From Streptomyces sp. CB02923 (GTDB lineage Bacteria > Actinomycetota > Actinomycetes > Streptomycetales > Streptomycetaceae), in the NCBI RefSeq assembly GCF_001905005.1, contig NZ_LWKZ01000023.1, forward strand, positions 186,001-250,000: a stretch of 64,000 bases of DNA, read 5' to 3'. The notes below the pieces were generated by a model. It was given only the letters and a program-made list of their open reading frames with translations, ran no database searches and had not been told where the DNA came from. A program made the translations under genes and the position numbers. This document shows, in pieces, positions 1-8,942 of this stretch (positions are counted from its first letter, which is position 1; the number at the start of each line of letters is the position of its first letter).

Positions 1-49
1 TCACTCCGGCCCGCGCCAGCAGGGAGGAGGTGGCGGTACGCGCAGTCAT
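1..49 (-). CDS. N-terminus of a gene running off the left edge
   Basis: An ATG at 49 on the minus strand opens a frame of 16 codons (MTARTATSSLLARAGV) that stays open to the window edge. The codons end mostly in G or C, as in real genes here, and GAAGGG lies at ordinary Shine-Dalgarno distance before the ATG. Only the first residues are visible, so no function can be given. It could still be a chance frame. Confidence 0.4.
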   Translation of the reverse strand, partial: MTARTATSSLLARAGV

Positions 50-738
50 GCGCAACCCTTCGTCAGCCGCCTGCGAAGGAGTACCTGTCGGGTTCGGGCA
101 GGCGAAGATGCCCGGTCGCGGTAACGACTTCACCCCAAGGGGCCGTCCGGCCGTGGCGGCCGGCGGTCCCGTCGTGCTCGGGTCCTCCGCTCCTGCCGGT
201 CCAGGCGCTCGACCAGACATCCGGTACGGCGGCAGGATTGGGCGTCCGCCCGGACCGCCCCACCGCTGTGGCGGGGGCTTGTCGTCGAAGCGATCGTTGC
301 GCACCTCGCGCCCGGATTCCGAGCAGAAACGGCTGTATGTGAGGTTGGTCACGTCTGCGCCGTTCGGGTGGACGACTGTCGTTTCGCGGGAGGCCCGCTA
401 CGGGTGAGGACCCGCGCACCAGCGCCGGAACCAGATGTTCCGGGCGACACGTACGCACGTCGCGCAAGCGGTGTGGCGCAGCGCGCGGCTCGGTGAATAC
501 GCCGTTCGGGCGAGCCCGATCGGGCTCCGTGTCGGCAGGTGAGGGTGACTGCGTGGTGCCGTGGCACCGCCTGATCGCCCCTGTCGCTCCGCTCGGTGTG
601 TGCCTTGTGGGGCGGCGGGTCTTTACGGTGTCAGGGGTACGCGTGTCAAGGGGGCGCGGGAGGGCGTCCGACCCCCGTCCGGGCGCCCTCCCCGCTGGTG
701 CGGCGCGCCGCATGGCCGCGCGCCCGTAACGCGCTCAC
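50..738. other. Intergenic stretch without a convincing gene
   Basis: Several overlapping open frames exist on both strands, but none has a ribosome binding site plus a protein that looks natural; the translations are arginine/proline-rich shadows. The part nearest the left edge should hold the promoter of the minus-strand gene starting at 49. No RNA gene or clear repeat was recognised. Confidence 0.5.
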
Positions 739-755
739 CTCCCGCCGGCCGGGAG
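739..755 (-). terminator. Hairpin downstream of the clpP gene pair
   Basis: CTCCCG (739-744) and CGGGAG (750-755) form a 6-bp stem with a 5-nt loop, about 20 bp past the stop codon of the minus-strand gene at 776-1081. There is no U-tract, which is usual for Streptomyces terminators. Confidence 0.45.
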
Positions 756-775
756 CGTGATGCCGCCCGCCCGCG

Positions 776-1081
776 TCAACTGCGCTGCGGAGGTACGGAA
801 ATCAGCCGCGCGCGACGCTCGCCGTCCAGTACGCGCAGGGCCTGCGCCAGCGTCGCCGCGTGCAGTTCGCTCTCGCCCCGTTCGTGCATCACTGTCAACG
901 CGTCCCGCAGGGCGGCGGACTTGCCGACCAGGGCCTGGGCGGCACGCAGGCCGCCGTAGGTGTCCGTGCCGCGGGCCGGGTTGATGCGGCCCAGCAGGTC
1001 CAGGACCGCCAGGTAGCTGTCGATGACCTCGCCCTCGGCGCGCGTCAGCGCGGGCAGCGGCGGCAGTTCGGGCGGCAGCAT
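776..1081 (-). CDS. Small protein downstream of clpP, function unknown
   Basis: 101 residues, starting at an ATG 7 bp after the clpP stop codon, so almost certainly co-transcribed with it. The sequence is predicted to be mostly helical, with a leucine/alanine-rich amphipathic pattern (LPALTRAEGEVIDSYLAVLD) and a basic C-terminus. There is no signal peptide and no membrane segment. I do not recognise a characterised family. The operon position suggests a helper or adaptor role linked to the Clp protease, but that is inference only. Confidence 0.7.
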   Translation of the reverse strand: MLPPELPPLPALTRAEGEVIDSYLAVLDLLGRINPARGTDTYGGLRAAQALVGKSAALRDALTVMHERGESELHAATLAQALRVLDGERRARLISVPPQRS

Positions 1082-1088
1082 CCCGGGC

Positions 1089-1724
1089 TCACCTCGCGCC
1101 GAGCGCGGTGGGCCGCTGCTTTCGGCTGCGGGTGAGTCCGTCGACCAGTCCGTACTCCACGGCGGCCGCGGCGTCGAAGACCTTGTCGCGTTCGAGGTCT
1201 TCGGTGATCCGCTCGGCGGACTGGCCGGTGTGCCGGACGAGCAGTTCCTCCAGCAGGGCGCGGGTGCGCAGCAGTTCGTCCGCCTGGATCCGGAGGTCGT
1301 CGGCCTGCCCCTGCACCGGTTCGCTGAACGAGGGCTGGTGGATGAGGATGCGGGCGCCCGGCAGCGCGAGGCGCTTGCCGGGGGTGCCGGCCGCCAGCAG
1401 TACCGCGGCGGCGGAGGCGGCCTGGCCCAGGCAGACCGTCTCGATGTCGCAGCCCACGAACTGCATCGTGTCGTAGATCGCGGACATCGCGGTGAAGGAG
1501 CCGCCGGGGGAGTTGATGTAGAGCGAGATGTCCCGGTCCGGAGCGTCGTAGTCCAGGTGCATGAGCTGGGCGATCACGTCGTTGGCGGACGTGTCGTCGA
1601 CCGGGGTGCCGAGGAAGATGATCCGCTCGCTGAGCAGCTTGGAGTACGGGTCCATGGTCCGGGCGCCGTGGGAGGTGCGTTCGGTGAACTCCGGAAGGAC
1701 GTGACGGGCCTGGGGGCCGTTCAT
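1089..1724 (-). CDS. clpP: ATP-dependent Clp protease proteolytic subunit (ClpP)
   Basis: 211 residues, normal ClpP length. The serine peptidase triad is visible: Ser104 in GQAASAAA, His129 in RILIHQPS and Asp180 in LERDKVFD. The NSPGGS oxyanion/handle segment is at 71-76. ClpP forms tetradecameric barrels that degrade proteins fed by Clp ATPases. The ATG at 1724 was chosen because AAAGAGGAG lies just upstream; a longer open frame upstream is not needed. Streptomyces carry several clpP paralogues, often as pairs; here there is one catalytic gene followed by a small unknown gene. A ClgR-like palindrome lies about 115 bp upstream. Which paralogue this is cannot be told from sequence alone. Confidence 0.93.
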   Translation of the reverse strand: MNGPQARHVLPEFTERTSHGARTMDPYSKLLSERIIFLGTPVDDTSANDVIAQLMHLDYDAPDRDISLYINSPGGSFTAMSAIYDTMQFVGCDIETVCLGQAASAAAVLLAAGTPGKRLALPGARILIHQPSFSEPVQGQADDLRIQADELLRTRALLEELLVRHTGQSAERITEDLERDKVFDAAAAVEYGLVDGLTRSRKQRPTALGAR

Positions 1725-1840
1725 GGGAGCTCCTCTTTCCTGACCGTCTGTAAAAAATGTACAGGACGTACGTAGGGCTAGATGGGAGCACGTTCCGAGG
1801 GTCCGAAGCAATGCCTTCGGGGGGTGAAGTGCCGGTCGCT

Positions 1841-1854
1841 CGCTGAGAGCGAAA
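1841..1854. promoter_or_regulatory. ClgR-like operator upstream of clpP
   Basis: The plus strand reads CGCTGAGAGCGAAA, i.e. TTTCGC-N5-GCG on the minus strand. As I remember it, the Streptomyces ClgR consensus is GTTCGC-N5-GCG, so only the first base deviates. It lies 117 bp before the clpP start codon, a plausible activator position. ClgR is the known activator of clp genes in actinobacteria; binding here is inferred. Confidence 0.45.
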
Positions 1855-2141
1855 GCCTCATGGGGCGTCAGGGGTGGGGTGTCCGTCCGGAGCTGACTGG
1901 CCGTGACGTCCGAGGGGTGCGCGGCTGTCTCCGCGGTCATGTACCGGTGTGGTGGGAGCGGGGAGCGGGGAGCGGAGGGAGCGGGAGGGTGGGCAATGCG
2001 GAGAGCGGCCCGCTGCGCGTCATCCGGTGCGCGCCCGTCACCGCACCCGCCGGGGCCGCCCGCACTCGCCGGGACCGTCCGTGCGATCCGGCCGGTCGCG
2101 GCCCTGGCCGGGACGCCGTGGGCGCGACCTAAGCTAGGACC

Positions 2142-2495
2142 ATGGCTTATGAGATTCCGGTGACGCAGGCCCGGGCGGAGTTGGCGGATCTGATCAACCG
2201 CGTCGTCTACGGCGGCGAGCGGGTGGTCGTCACGCGCCACGGCAAGCCGCTGGTGGGGCTGGTGTCCGCCGCCGACCTGGAGCGTCTCGACGCGTGCCGG
2301 GAGGCGGAGGAGGCGGCGGCGGAGGAGCAGGTGATCTCCACGGTCTCCTCGGTGCGGCCGTTCCCGGCCCCGCCCGGCGAGTGGCGCCGCTTCGGTATCG
2401 CGGCGGAACACCGCGGCACGGCGGGCGACCGTGGTGCCTCCGGAGGGCACGGCGCCGCGGGCGGCCCCGGCGGCCCCGGCGCCGGAGAGCGCTGA
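2142..2495 (+). CDS. Phd/YefM-family antitoxin-like protein
   Basis: 117 residues. The first about 50 (MAYEIPVTQARAELADLINR, then HGKPLVGLVSAADLERL) are a typical Phd/YefM antitoxin fold, which binds DNA as a dimer and usually neutralises a RelE- or Doc-type toxin. The C-terminal half is glycine/alanine-rich and low in complexity. No toxin gene follows: the next gene is a convergent peptidase. It is therefore an orphan antitoxin-type repressor. The stop codon lies inside a 14-bp tandem repeat (2484-2539), so the C-terminus may vary between strains. Confidence 0.8.
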   Translation: MAYEIPVTQARAELADLINRVVYGGERVVVTRHGKPLVGLVSAADLERLDACREAEEAAAEEQVISTVSSVRPFPAPPGEWRRFGIAAEHRGTAGDRGASGGHGAAGGPGGPGAGER

Positions 2496-2539
2496 CCGGA
2501 GAGCGCTGACCGGAGAGCGCTGACCGGAGAGCGCTGACC
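2484..2539 (+). repeat. Four tandem copies of a 14-bp unit over the antitoxin stop codon
   Basis: Four identical copies of GGAGAGCGCTGACC at 2484-2497, 2498-2511, 2512-2525 and 2526-2539. The first copy contains the TGA stop of the Phd/YefM gene. Because 14 is not a multiple of 3, loss of the stop-bearing copy or slippage would alter the C-terminus. It may also act as part of the 3' end structure. Confidence 0.9.
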
Positions 2540-2600
2540 GGGCAGCGGAGGCGCACCGCCGCTGCCCGGTGTCCGGGCGCCGTGCCGGAGCGGCCCGGTG

Positions 2601-3596
2601 TCAGGAGCCGAGCTGCCAGACCGCGTCGGCGATGGCCGCGGTGTTGTTGCCCAGCGCCGTGTCGTCGATGTTCTTGGCGGTGTCGCAGGAGGCGTGGTAG
2701 CAGGCGTCGAACGCCTTGCCCGCCGTGCCGCCCCACTTCTTCGCCTGCTCGGCGGTCTTGATGTAGTCGGCTCCGGAGAACAGGCCGCCCACCGGGACGC
2801 CGGCGTCCTTGAACGGCGCGTGGTCGGAGCGCCCGTCGCCCTCCGTCTCGATCTCGGTGGCGATGTTCTTCGCGGCGAAGTGGTCCTTGAAGACCTTCTC
2901 CAGGCGCGCGTCGTCGTCGTATACGAAGTAGCCCGGGTTGGGCGAGCCGATCATGTCGAAGTTCAGATACGCGTCGATCTTGCCGCGGTCGCCGGCGGAC
3001 AGCCCCTTCACGTAGTGCCGGGATCCGGCGAGCCCGGACTCCTCGGAACCCCACCAGGCGAAGCGCAGGTGCTTGGAGGGTTCGAGGTGGGCCTTGGAGA
3101 CGGCGAGGGCGACTTCCAGGATGGCCGCGGAGGCGGAGCCGTTGTCGTTGATGCCGGGGCCTTCGGTGACCGAGTCGAGGTGGGCCCCGGTCATCACGGT
3201 CTGTTCCGTGCCGCCGCCGGGCCAGTCGGCGAGGAGGTTGTAGCCCGTGGCGCCGTTGCGGGTGAACTCCTGGACGGTGGTGGTGAACCCGGCCGCGTCC
3301 AGCTTGCCCTTGAGGTAGTCGACGGAGGCCCGGTATCCGGCCGTGCCGTGGGCGCGGTTGCCGCCGTTGGCGTCCGCGATGGACTGCAGCTGGGAGAGGT
3401 GGGCCTTGACGGCGGCGACCGGGATGTCCGGGGCGGCGGGTGCCGCGGGGGCGGTGGCCTGGGCTCCGGCGATGGGGCCGAGCAGGGCGGCGGCGAGGGC
3501 GGCCGCGCCGAGGGCCGGGGCGGCACGGCGTATTCGGGCGGAGCGGGTGCGGCGGGCGGTGTCCGGAGTGCGAGGTGTACGGGTCGTGCGGGTCAC
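2601..3596 (-). CDS. Secreted M28 zinc aminopeptidase (SGAP-like)
   Basis: 331 residues. A basic N-terminus and a hydrophobic stretch ending in GAQATA (about 25-48) form a secretion signal. The mature part has the M28 two-zinc site: GAHLDSV (His, bridging region), GINDNGS (bridging Asp), WGSEESG (catalytic Glu and ligand Glu), NFDMIGS (Asp) and CYHASCD (His between two cysteines that probably form a disulfide). It should release N-terminal amino acids, preferring large hydrophobic ones as Streptomyces griseus aminopeptidase does. The start is GTG with GGAG seven bases upstream. It stands alone, convergent with the antitoxin gene and divergent from the urease operon. Confidence 0.93.
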   Translation of the reverse strand: MTRTTRTPRTPDTARRTRSARIRRAAPALGAAALAAALLGPIAGAQATAPAAPAAPDIPVAAVKAHLSQLQSIADANGGNRAHGTAGYRASVDYLKGKLDAAGFTTTVQEFTRNGATGYNLLADWPGGGTEQTVMTGAHLDSVTEGPGINDNGSASAAILEVALAVSKAHLEPSKHLRFAWWGSEESGLAGSRHYVKGLSAGDRGKIDAYLNFDMIGSPNPGYFVYDDDARLEKVFKDHFAAKNIATEIETEGDGRSDHAPFKDAGVPVGGLFSGADYIKTAEQAKKWGGTAGKAFDACYHASCDTAKNIDDTALGNNTAAIADAVWQLGS

Positions 3597-3856
3597 GGTG
3601 GGGCTCCGATGCTGATGTGGGGGGTGGTGCCGCGGGGCGCCGCTGTGGGGGCGGCGTCCCGTGCTTCACGTGCTTGACGTGCGCATGAGAATCGCGAGTG
3701 ATCCGTACCGCCGTCAAGAGCGGATACCGGACCGCGGCGTCCGCTCAGGGGACGGACCGGGCGGAAGCGGTACAGCGGGCCTCCCGGATGGCGGCGACGG
3801 GTCCGCGAGGGTGGCGGCGGGCCCGTCCGGTGAAGTTCCGCGGCCGACCCGCCGCG

Positions 3857-3872
3857 TTAACGCCGGTGAAAT
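3857..3872 (+). promoter_or_regulatory. Possible GlnR box upstream of ureA
   Basis: TTAAC-GCCGGT-GAAAT resembles one a-n6-b half of the actinobacterial GlnR box (gTnAC-n6-GaAAC), with 8 of 10 conserved positions by eye. Urease genes are known GlnR targets in Streptomyces. It lies about 160 bp before the ureA start. Only one half-pair is clear, so this is tentative. Confidence 0.3.
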
Positions 3873-3911
3873 TCCGCCGAACTAATCTGCGGGCGGCGGG
3901 TCATTGATGGA

Positions 3912-3938
3912 GCGGAGCTGGAGAGCAGTTTGCTCCGC
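3912..3938 (+). terminator. Hairpin with T-rich 3' side in the ureA leader
   Basis: GCGGAGC (3912-3918) pairs with GCTCCGC (3932-3938) over a 13-nt loop and is followed by CTTTAATTAG. It looks like an intrinsic terminator but precedes ureA rather than following a gene, so it may be an attenuator or simply leader structure. Confidence 0.3.
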
Positions 3939-4032
3939 CTTTAATTAGTGTGTGATACATCTGCTTTTGCGGGTGTATCGCCACCCGTGACCTGGGCGAA
4001 TGCGCCCAGCTCGAAGACGGTGAGGTGAAGGT

Positions 4033-4335
<303 letters not shown>

Positions 4336-4352
4336 GCGCGGGAGCAGCGACC

Positions 4353-4664
4353 ATGATTCCCGGCCAGATCCTCCACGCCGACGCACCGGTACGCCTGAAC
4401 CCCGGCCTCCCCGTCACCCGGCTGACCGTCCTGAACGCCGCCGACCGCCCCGTGCAGGTCGGCTCCCACTACCACTTCGCCGAGGCCAACCCCGGCCTCG
4501 ACTTCGACCGTGCGGCCGCGCACGGCAAGCGCCTGAACGTCCCCGCCGGCTCCGCCGTGCGCTTCGAGCCCGGCATCCCCACCGAGGTCGAACTCGTCCC
4601 CGTCGGGGGCAAGCGGATCGTCGCGGGCCTGCGCGGCGAGACCGGAGGCTCCCTCGATGGCTGA
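4353..4664 (+). CDS. ureB: Urease beta subunit
   Basis: 103 residues with the UreB signature: MIPGQILHADAPVRLN, VQVGSHYHFAEANPGLDFDR, RLNVPAGSAVRFEPG and the closing VELVPVGGKRIVAGLRG. Part of the structural enzyme together with UreA and UreC. Its last codons overlap the start of ureC by 8 bp, so the two are translationally coupled. Confidence 0.98.
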   Translation: MIPGQILHADAPVRLNPGLPVTRLTVLNAADRPVQVGSHYHFAEANPGLDFDRAAAHGKRLNVPAGSAVRFEPGIPTEVELVPVGGKRIVAGLRGETGGSLDG

Positions 4665-6378
4665 TCTGACCCGCGCCGCCTACACCGACCTGTACGGCCC
4701 GACCGTGGGCGACCGTGTGCGGCTGGCCGACACCGACCTCCTCGTCGAGATCACCGAGGACCGGGCGGGCGGACCCGGCCGGGCCGGTGACGAGGCGGTC
4801 TTCGGCGGCGGCAAGGTCATCCGCGAGTCGATGGGCCAGTCCCGCGTCACCCGCGCCGAGGGCGCGCCCGACACCGTCGTCACCGGCGCGGTCGTGCTGG
4901 ACCACTGGGGTGTGATCAAGGCGGACGTCGGCATACGGGACGGCCGGATCACCGCGCTGGGCAAGGCCGGCAATCCCGACACCATGGACGGCGTCCACCC
5001 CGACCTGGTGATCGGCCCGGAGACCGAGGTCATCGCGGGCAACGGCAAGATCCTCACGGCCGGCGCCATCGACACCCATGTGCACTTCATCTGCCCCCAG
5101 CAGGTGGACGAGGCCCTCGCCTCCGGCGTGACCACCCTGGTCGGCGGCGGAACGGGCCCGGCCGAGGGGAGCAAGGCCACCACCATCACCCCCGGCGCCT
5201 GGCACGTGGCCCGGATGTTCGAGTCGATGGACGGGCTGCCCGTCAACGTCGGCCTGCTGGGCAAGGGCAACACCATGTCCGCCGCCTCGATGCACGACCA
5301 GCTGCGCGCGGGCGTCCTCGGCTTCAAGATCCATGAGGACTGGGGCGCCACCCCCGCCGTCCTCGACGCCTGTCTGCGCGTCTGCGAGGAGAGCGGCGCA
5401 CAGCTCGCCATCCACACCGACACCCTGAACGAGGCGGGCTTCCTCCAGGACACCCTGGCCGCCATCGGGGGCCGCGGCATCCACGCGTACCACGTGGAGG
5501 GCGCGGGCGGCGGCCACGCGCCCGACATGATCGCCATGGTCTCCGAGCCGAACGTGCTGCCCGCCTCCACCAACCCGACCCGGCCGCACACCGTCAACAC
5601 CGTCGAGGAACACCTCGACATGCTGATGGTCTGCCACCACCTCAACCCGGCCGTGCCGGAGGACCTCGCGTTCGCCGAGTCCCGCATCCGGCCCTCCACC
5701 ATCGCGGCCGAGGACATCCTGCACGATCTGGGCGCCATCTCGATCATGTCTTCCGACGCCCAGGCCATGGGCCGCATCGGCGAGGTCGTGCTGCGGACGT
5801 GGCAGACCGCGCACGTGATGAAGAAGCGGCGCGGCACGCTCCCCGGCGACCTGCTCGCGGACAACACCCGCGCCCGCCGCTACGTCGCCAAGTACACGAT
5901 CAACCCGGCCGTCGCGCAGGGCATCGACCACGAGGTCGGCTCGGTCGAGGAAGGCAAGCTGGCCGACCTGGTGCTGTGGGACCCGGCGTTCTTCGGCGTC
6001 AAACCGCAGCTCGTCCTCAAGGGCGGCCAGATCGCGTACGCGCAAATGGGCGACGCCAACGCCTCCATCCCCACCCCGCAGCCGGTGCTGCCCCGCCCGA
6101 TGTTCGGCGCCATCGGCAGGGCGCCGGGCAGCAACTCCGTCAACTTCGTGTCCGAGCAGGCCGTCGCGGACGGGCTGCCGGAACGGCTGGGGCTGGCCAA
6201 GTCCTTCCAGGCGATCCGCAGCACCCGCGGCGTGACCAAGGCGGACATGCGCAACAACGACGCGCTGCCGCACGTCCACGTCGACCCCGACACCTTCACG
6301 GTCACCATCGACGGCGACGTGGTCGAGCCCGCCCCGGCCGCCGAACTGCCGATGGCCCAGCGCTACTTCCTCTTCTGA
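4657..6378 (+). CDS. ureC: Urease alpha (catalytic) subunit
   Basis: 573 residues, full length. All nickel-centre residues are present: His141 and His143 (DTHVHF), Lys224 for carbamylation (GFKIHEDWG), His253 (AIHTDT), His279 (HAYHVEG) and Asp367 (SSDAQAMGR), with the flap Cys326-His327 (MVCHHL). The enzyme should therefore be active once UreD, UreF and UreG have inserted nickel. It starts 8 bp inside the end of ureB. No nickel transporter gene is seen in this operon, and ureE is also absent, as is common in actinomycete urease operons. Confidence 0.99.
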   Translation: MADLTRAAYTDLYGPTVGDRVRLADTDLLVEITEDRAGGPGRAGDEAVFGGGKVIRESMGQSRVTRAEGAPDTVVTGAVVLDHWGVIKADVGIRDGRITALGKAGNPDTMDGVHPDLVIGPETEVIAGNGKILTAGAIDTHVHFICPQQVDEALASGVTTLVGGGTGPAEGSKATTITPGAWHVARMFESMDGLPVNVGLLGKGNTMSAASMHDQLRAGVLGFKIHEDWGATPAVLDACLRVCEESGAQLAIHTDTLNEAGFLQDTLAAIGGRGIHAYHVEGAGGGHAPDMIAMVSEPNVLPASTNPTRPHTVNTVEEHLDMLMVCHHLNPAVPEDLAFAESRIRPSTIAAEDILHDLGAISIMSSDAQAMGRIGEVVLRTWQTAHVMKKRRGTLPGDLLADNTRARRYVAKYTINPAVAQGIDHEVGSVEEGKLADLVLWDPAFFGVKPQLVLKGGQIAYAQMGDANASIPTPQPVLPRPMFGAIGRAPGSNSVNFVSEQAVADGLPERLGLAKSFQAIRSTRGVTKADMRNNDALPHVHVDPDTFTVTIDGDVVEPAPAAELPMAQRYFLF

Positions 6379-6421
6379 GCGGCCCGGACATGCGGCAGAG
6401 GCCGAAGAAGGAGGTACGGAG

Positions 6422-7096
6422 ATGAGCAGGGCGGCGCTCCTCGTCCTGGCGGACGGCCGGTTCCCCGCCGGCGGGCACGCGCACTCCGGCGGCGCGGAAG
6501 CGGCCGTCAAGGCGGGACGGATCAGGGACGCGGCGAGCCTGGAGGAATTCTGCCGCGGGCGGCTGCACACCGCGGGCCTGGTCGCCGCCGGGCTGGCCGC
6601 CGCGGCGGCGGCCGGCTGCGATCCGCTGGAACTGGACGAGGCCGCCGACGCCCGTACCCCGGTGCCCGCGCTGCGGCACACGGCCCGACGGCTGGGGCGG
6701 CAGATGATGCGTGCCGCCCGCGCCGCCTGGCCCTGCGCCGCACTGGACCAACTGGCGGCGGCCCGGCCGCGCGGCGCCCACCAGCCCGTCGTGCTGGGCC
6801 TGGCGGCCAGATCGGCGGGGCTCGAACCGCTGGACGCCGCGTACGCCGCCGCGTACGAGAACGTCAGCGGCCCGGCCACCGCCGCCGTACGCCTGCTCAG
6901 CCTGGACCCCTTCGACGCGACCGCGGTGCTGGCCCGCCTGACGGCACCGCTCGACCAGGTCGCCGAGCAGGCCGCCGAAGCGGCACGCCGGGTCCCCCTC
7001 GAAGGCACCGGCGCGCTGCCGACGGCGTCCGCGCCGCTGCTCGACATCACCGCCGAGCAGCACGCGGCCTGGCCGGTACGGCTCTTCGCCTCGTGA
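6422..7096 (+). CDS. ureF: Urease accessory protein UreF
   Basis: 224 residues, typical UreF. Starts at an ATG preceded by AAGGAGG, 43 bp after ureC. The N-terminus LLVLADGRFPAGGHAHSGGAEAAV matches the UreF L-L..D..FP.G...HS.G.E pattern, and the rest is all-helical. UreF bridges UreD and UreG and controls GTP-dependent nickel delivery to apo-urease. Confidence 0.95.
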   Translation: MSRAALLVLADGRFPAGGHAHSGGAEAAVKAGRIRDAASLEEFCRGRLHTAGLVAAGLAAAAAAGCDPLELDEAADARTPVPALRHTARRLGRQMMRAARAAWPCAALDQLAAARPRGAHQPVVLGLAARSAGLEPLDAAYAAAYENVSGPATAAVRLLSLDPFDATAVLARLTAPLDQVAEQAAEAARRVPLEGTGALPTASAPLLDITAEQHAAWPVRLFAS

Positions 7097-7211
7097 AGAG
7101 CCGTACCCGCCCCGGCTCCCGGACGCCGACCGCGACCGGGAACCTCGCACGGCCCCCTCCGGCCCCGCGCGCCCCACCCACCCGCACCCGACCCGATACG
7201 GAGCAGCAGCC

Positions 7212-7909
<698 letters not shown>

Positions 7910-7913
<4 letters not shown>

Positions 7914-8749
7914 CCCTCGCGCCTCCCGAGCGGACCCGGCCCCGGGCCCCCGAGCCGGTACGGGTGCAGGGCCCCGCTCCGGCGGCACACGGCCTGCGGG
8001 CCACGGCCCGCATCACCGCGCGGGCCGGCGCGGGCGGCACGACGGCCCTGCCCGTCCTGGACGGCGAGGGCCCGCTCGCGCTGCGCCGCGTCCGCGCGTA
8101 CGGGACGCAGGCCCGGGTCTGCGTCGTCGGGGCCATGAGCGCCCCGCTCGGCGGCGACCGGCTGCGTATCGAAGCGACCGCCGAGGACGGCGCCGGCCTG
8201 TGCGTCACGGCGGCCGCGGCGACCGTCGCGCTGCCGGGGCGTACCGGCGGACACGCCACGTACGACGTGGAGCTGACCGTCGGCGAAGGCGCCCTGCTGG
8301 AGTGGCTGCCCGAACCGCTCATCTCCGCCGAGGGCAGCGACCTGCGGATGACGACGACCGTGCACCTCGCACCGACCGCGCGCCTGGTGCTGCGCGAGGA
8401 ACAGGTGCTGGGGCGCAGCGGCGAACGGACCGGACGGCTGAGCAGCCGCCTCACGGTCCGCCGCGCCGGGCGCACGCTCCTCGACCAGGAGACGGCGTAC
8501 GGGCCGGGCGCCCCCGGCTGGGACACCGCCGCGGTCCTCGGCGGCAACCGCGCCACCGGCCAGCTCCTCGTGGTGGACCCGGCATTCGACGACCGGCCGG
8601 CCGAGGCCCTGCTGCTCGGCGCGGGCCCGGAGGAGGGACAGGGCGTCCGCAGTCCGCTCGCCGGGCCCGCCGCGCTGACGACCGCCGTCGCCCCCGATGC
8701 GCTGCGGGTACGGCGCCTCTTGGACGCGGCGGGTGCGGCTTTGCGGTAA
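7910..8749 (+). CDS. ureD: Urease accessory protein UreD
   Basis: 279 residues. The start is the ATG in ATGA overlapping the ureG stop, giving MTLAPPERTRPRAPEP; longer open frame upstream is inside ureG. Contains the UreD all-beta scaffold features GGDRLRIEATAEDGAGLCVT, YDVELTVGEGALLEWLPEPLI and LVLREEQVLGRSGE. It forms the base of the UreDFG activation complex on apo-urease. Last gene of the operon, closed by the hairpin at 8793-8826. Confidence 0.93.
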
Positions 8750-8792
8750 CCGGGTCCGCCGCGCCGTCGCGCGCGCCGGGCCCGGTTGCGGC

Positions 8793-8826
8793 GCGGCGCC
8801 GCTCCTGGGGGAAAGAGCGGCGCCGC
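8793..8826. terminator. Bidirectional terminator between ureD and the NRPS operon
   Basis: GCGGCGCCGCTC (8793-8804) and GAGCGGCGCCGC (8815-8826) are a perfect 12-bp inverted repeat with a 10-nt loop. It sits between the ends of two convergent operons and probably serves both. Confidence 0.8.
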
Positions 8827-8942
8827 ACCCGACAAGACGGCCGATTCACGGAATCGGTGCCGTCCTGAGGACGGGAATCTGCCGGGAATCTGTAAAAAGC
8901 AGGAAAAGCCCGTCAGACCTCCGGGACCGTGGTGGGGCCCCG

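Larger units (their letters stand above)
3597..4032. other. Divergent intergenic region, M28 peptidase / urease operon
   Basis: 436 bp with no gene. It must hold the promoters of the peptidase (minus) and of ureA (plus). Visible elements are a GlnR-like box (3857-3872), a hairpin followed by T/A-rich DNA (3912-3938) and an AT-richer tract around 3936-3965. A short run of 9-bp related units (CTTCACGTG, CTTGACGTG) occurs at 3663-3680. Confidence 0.6.
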
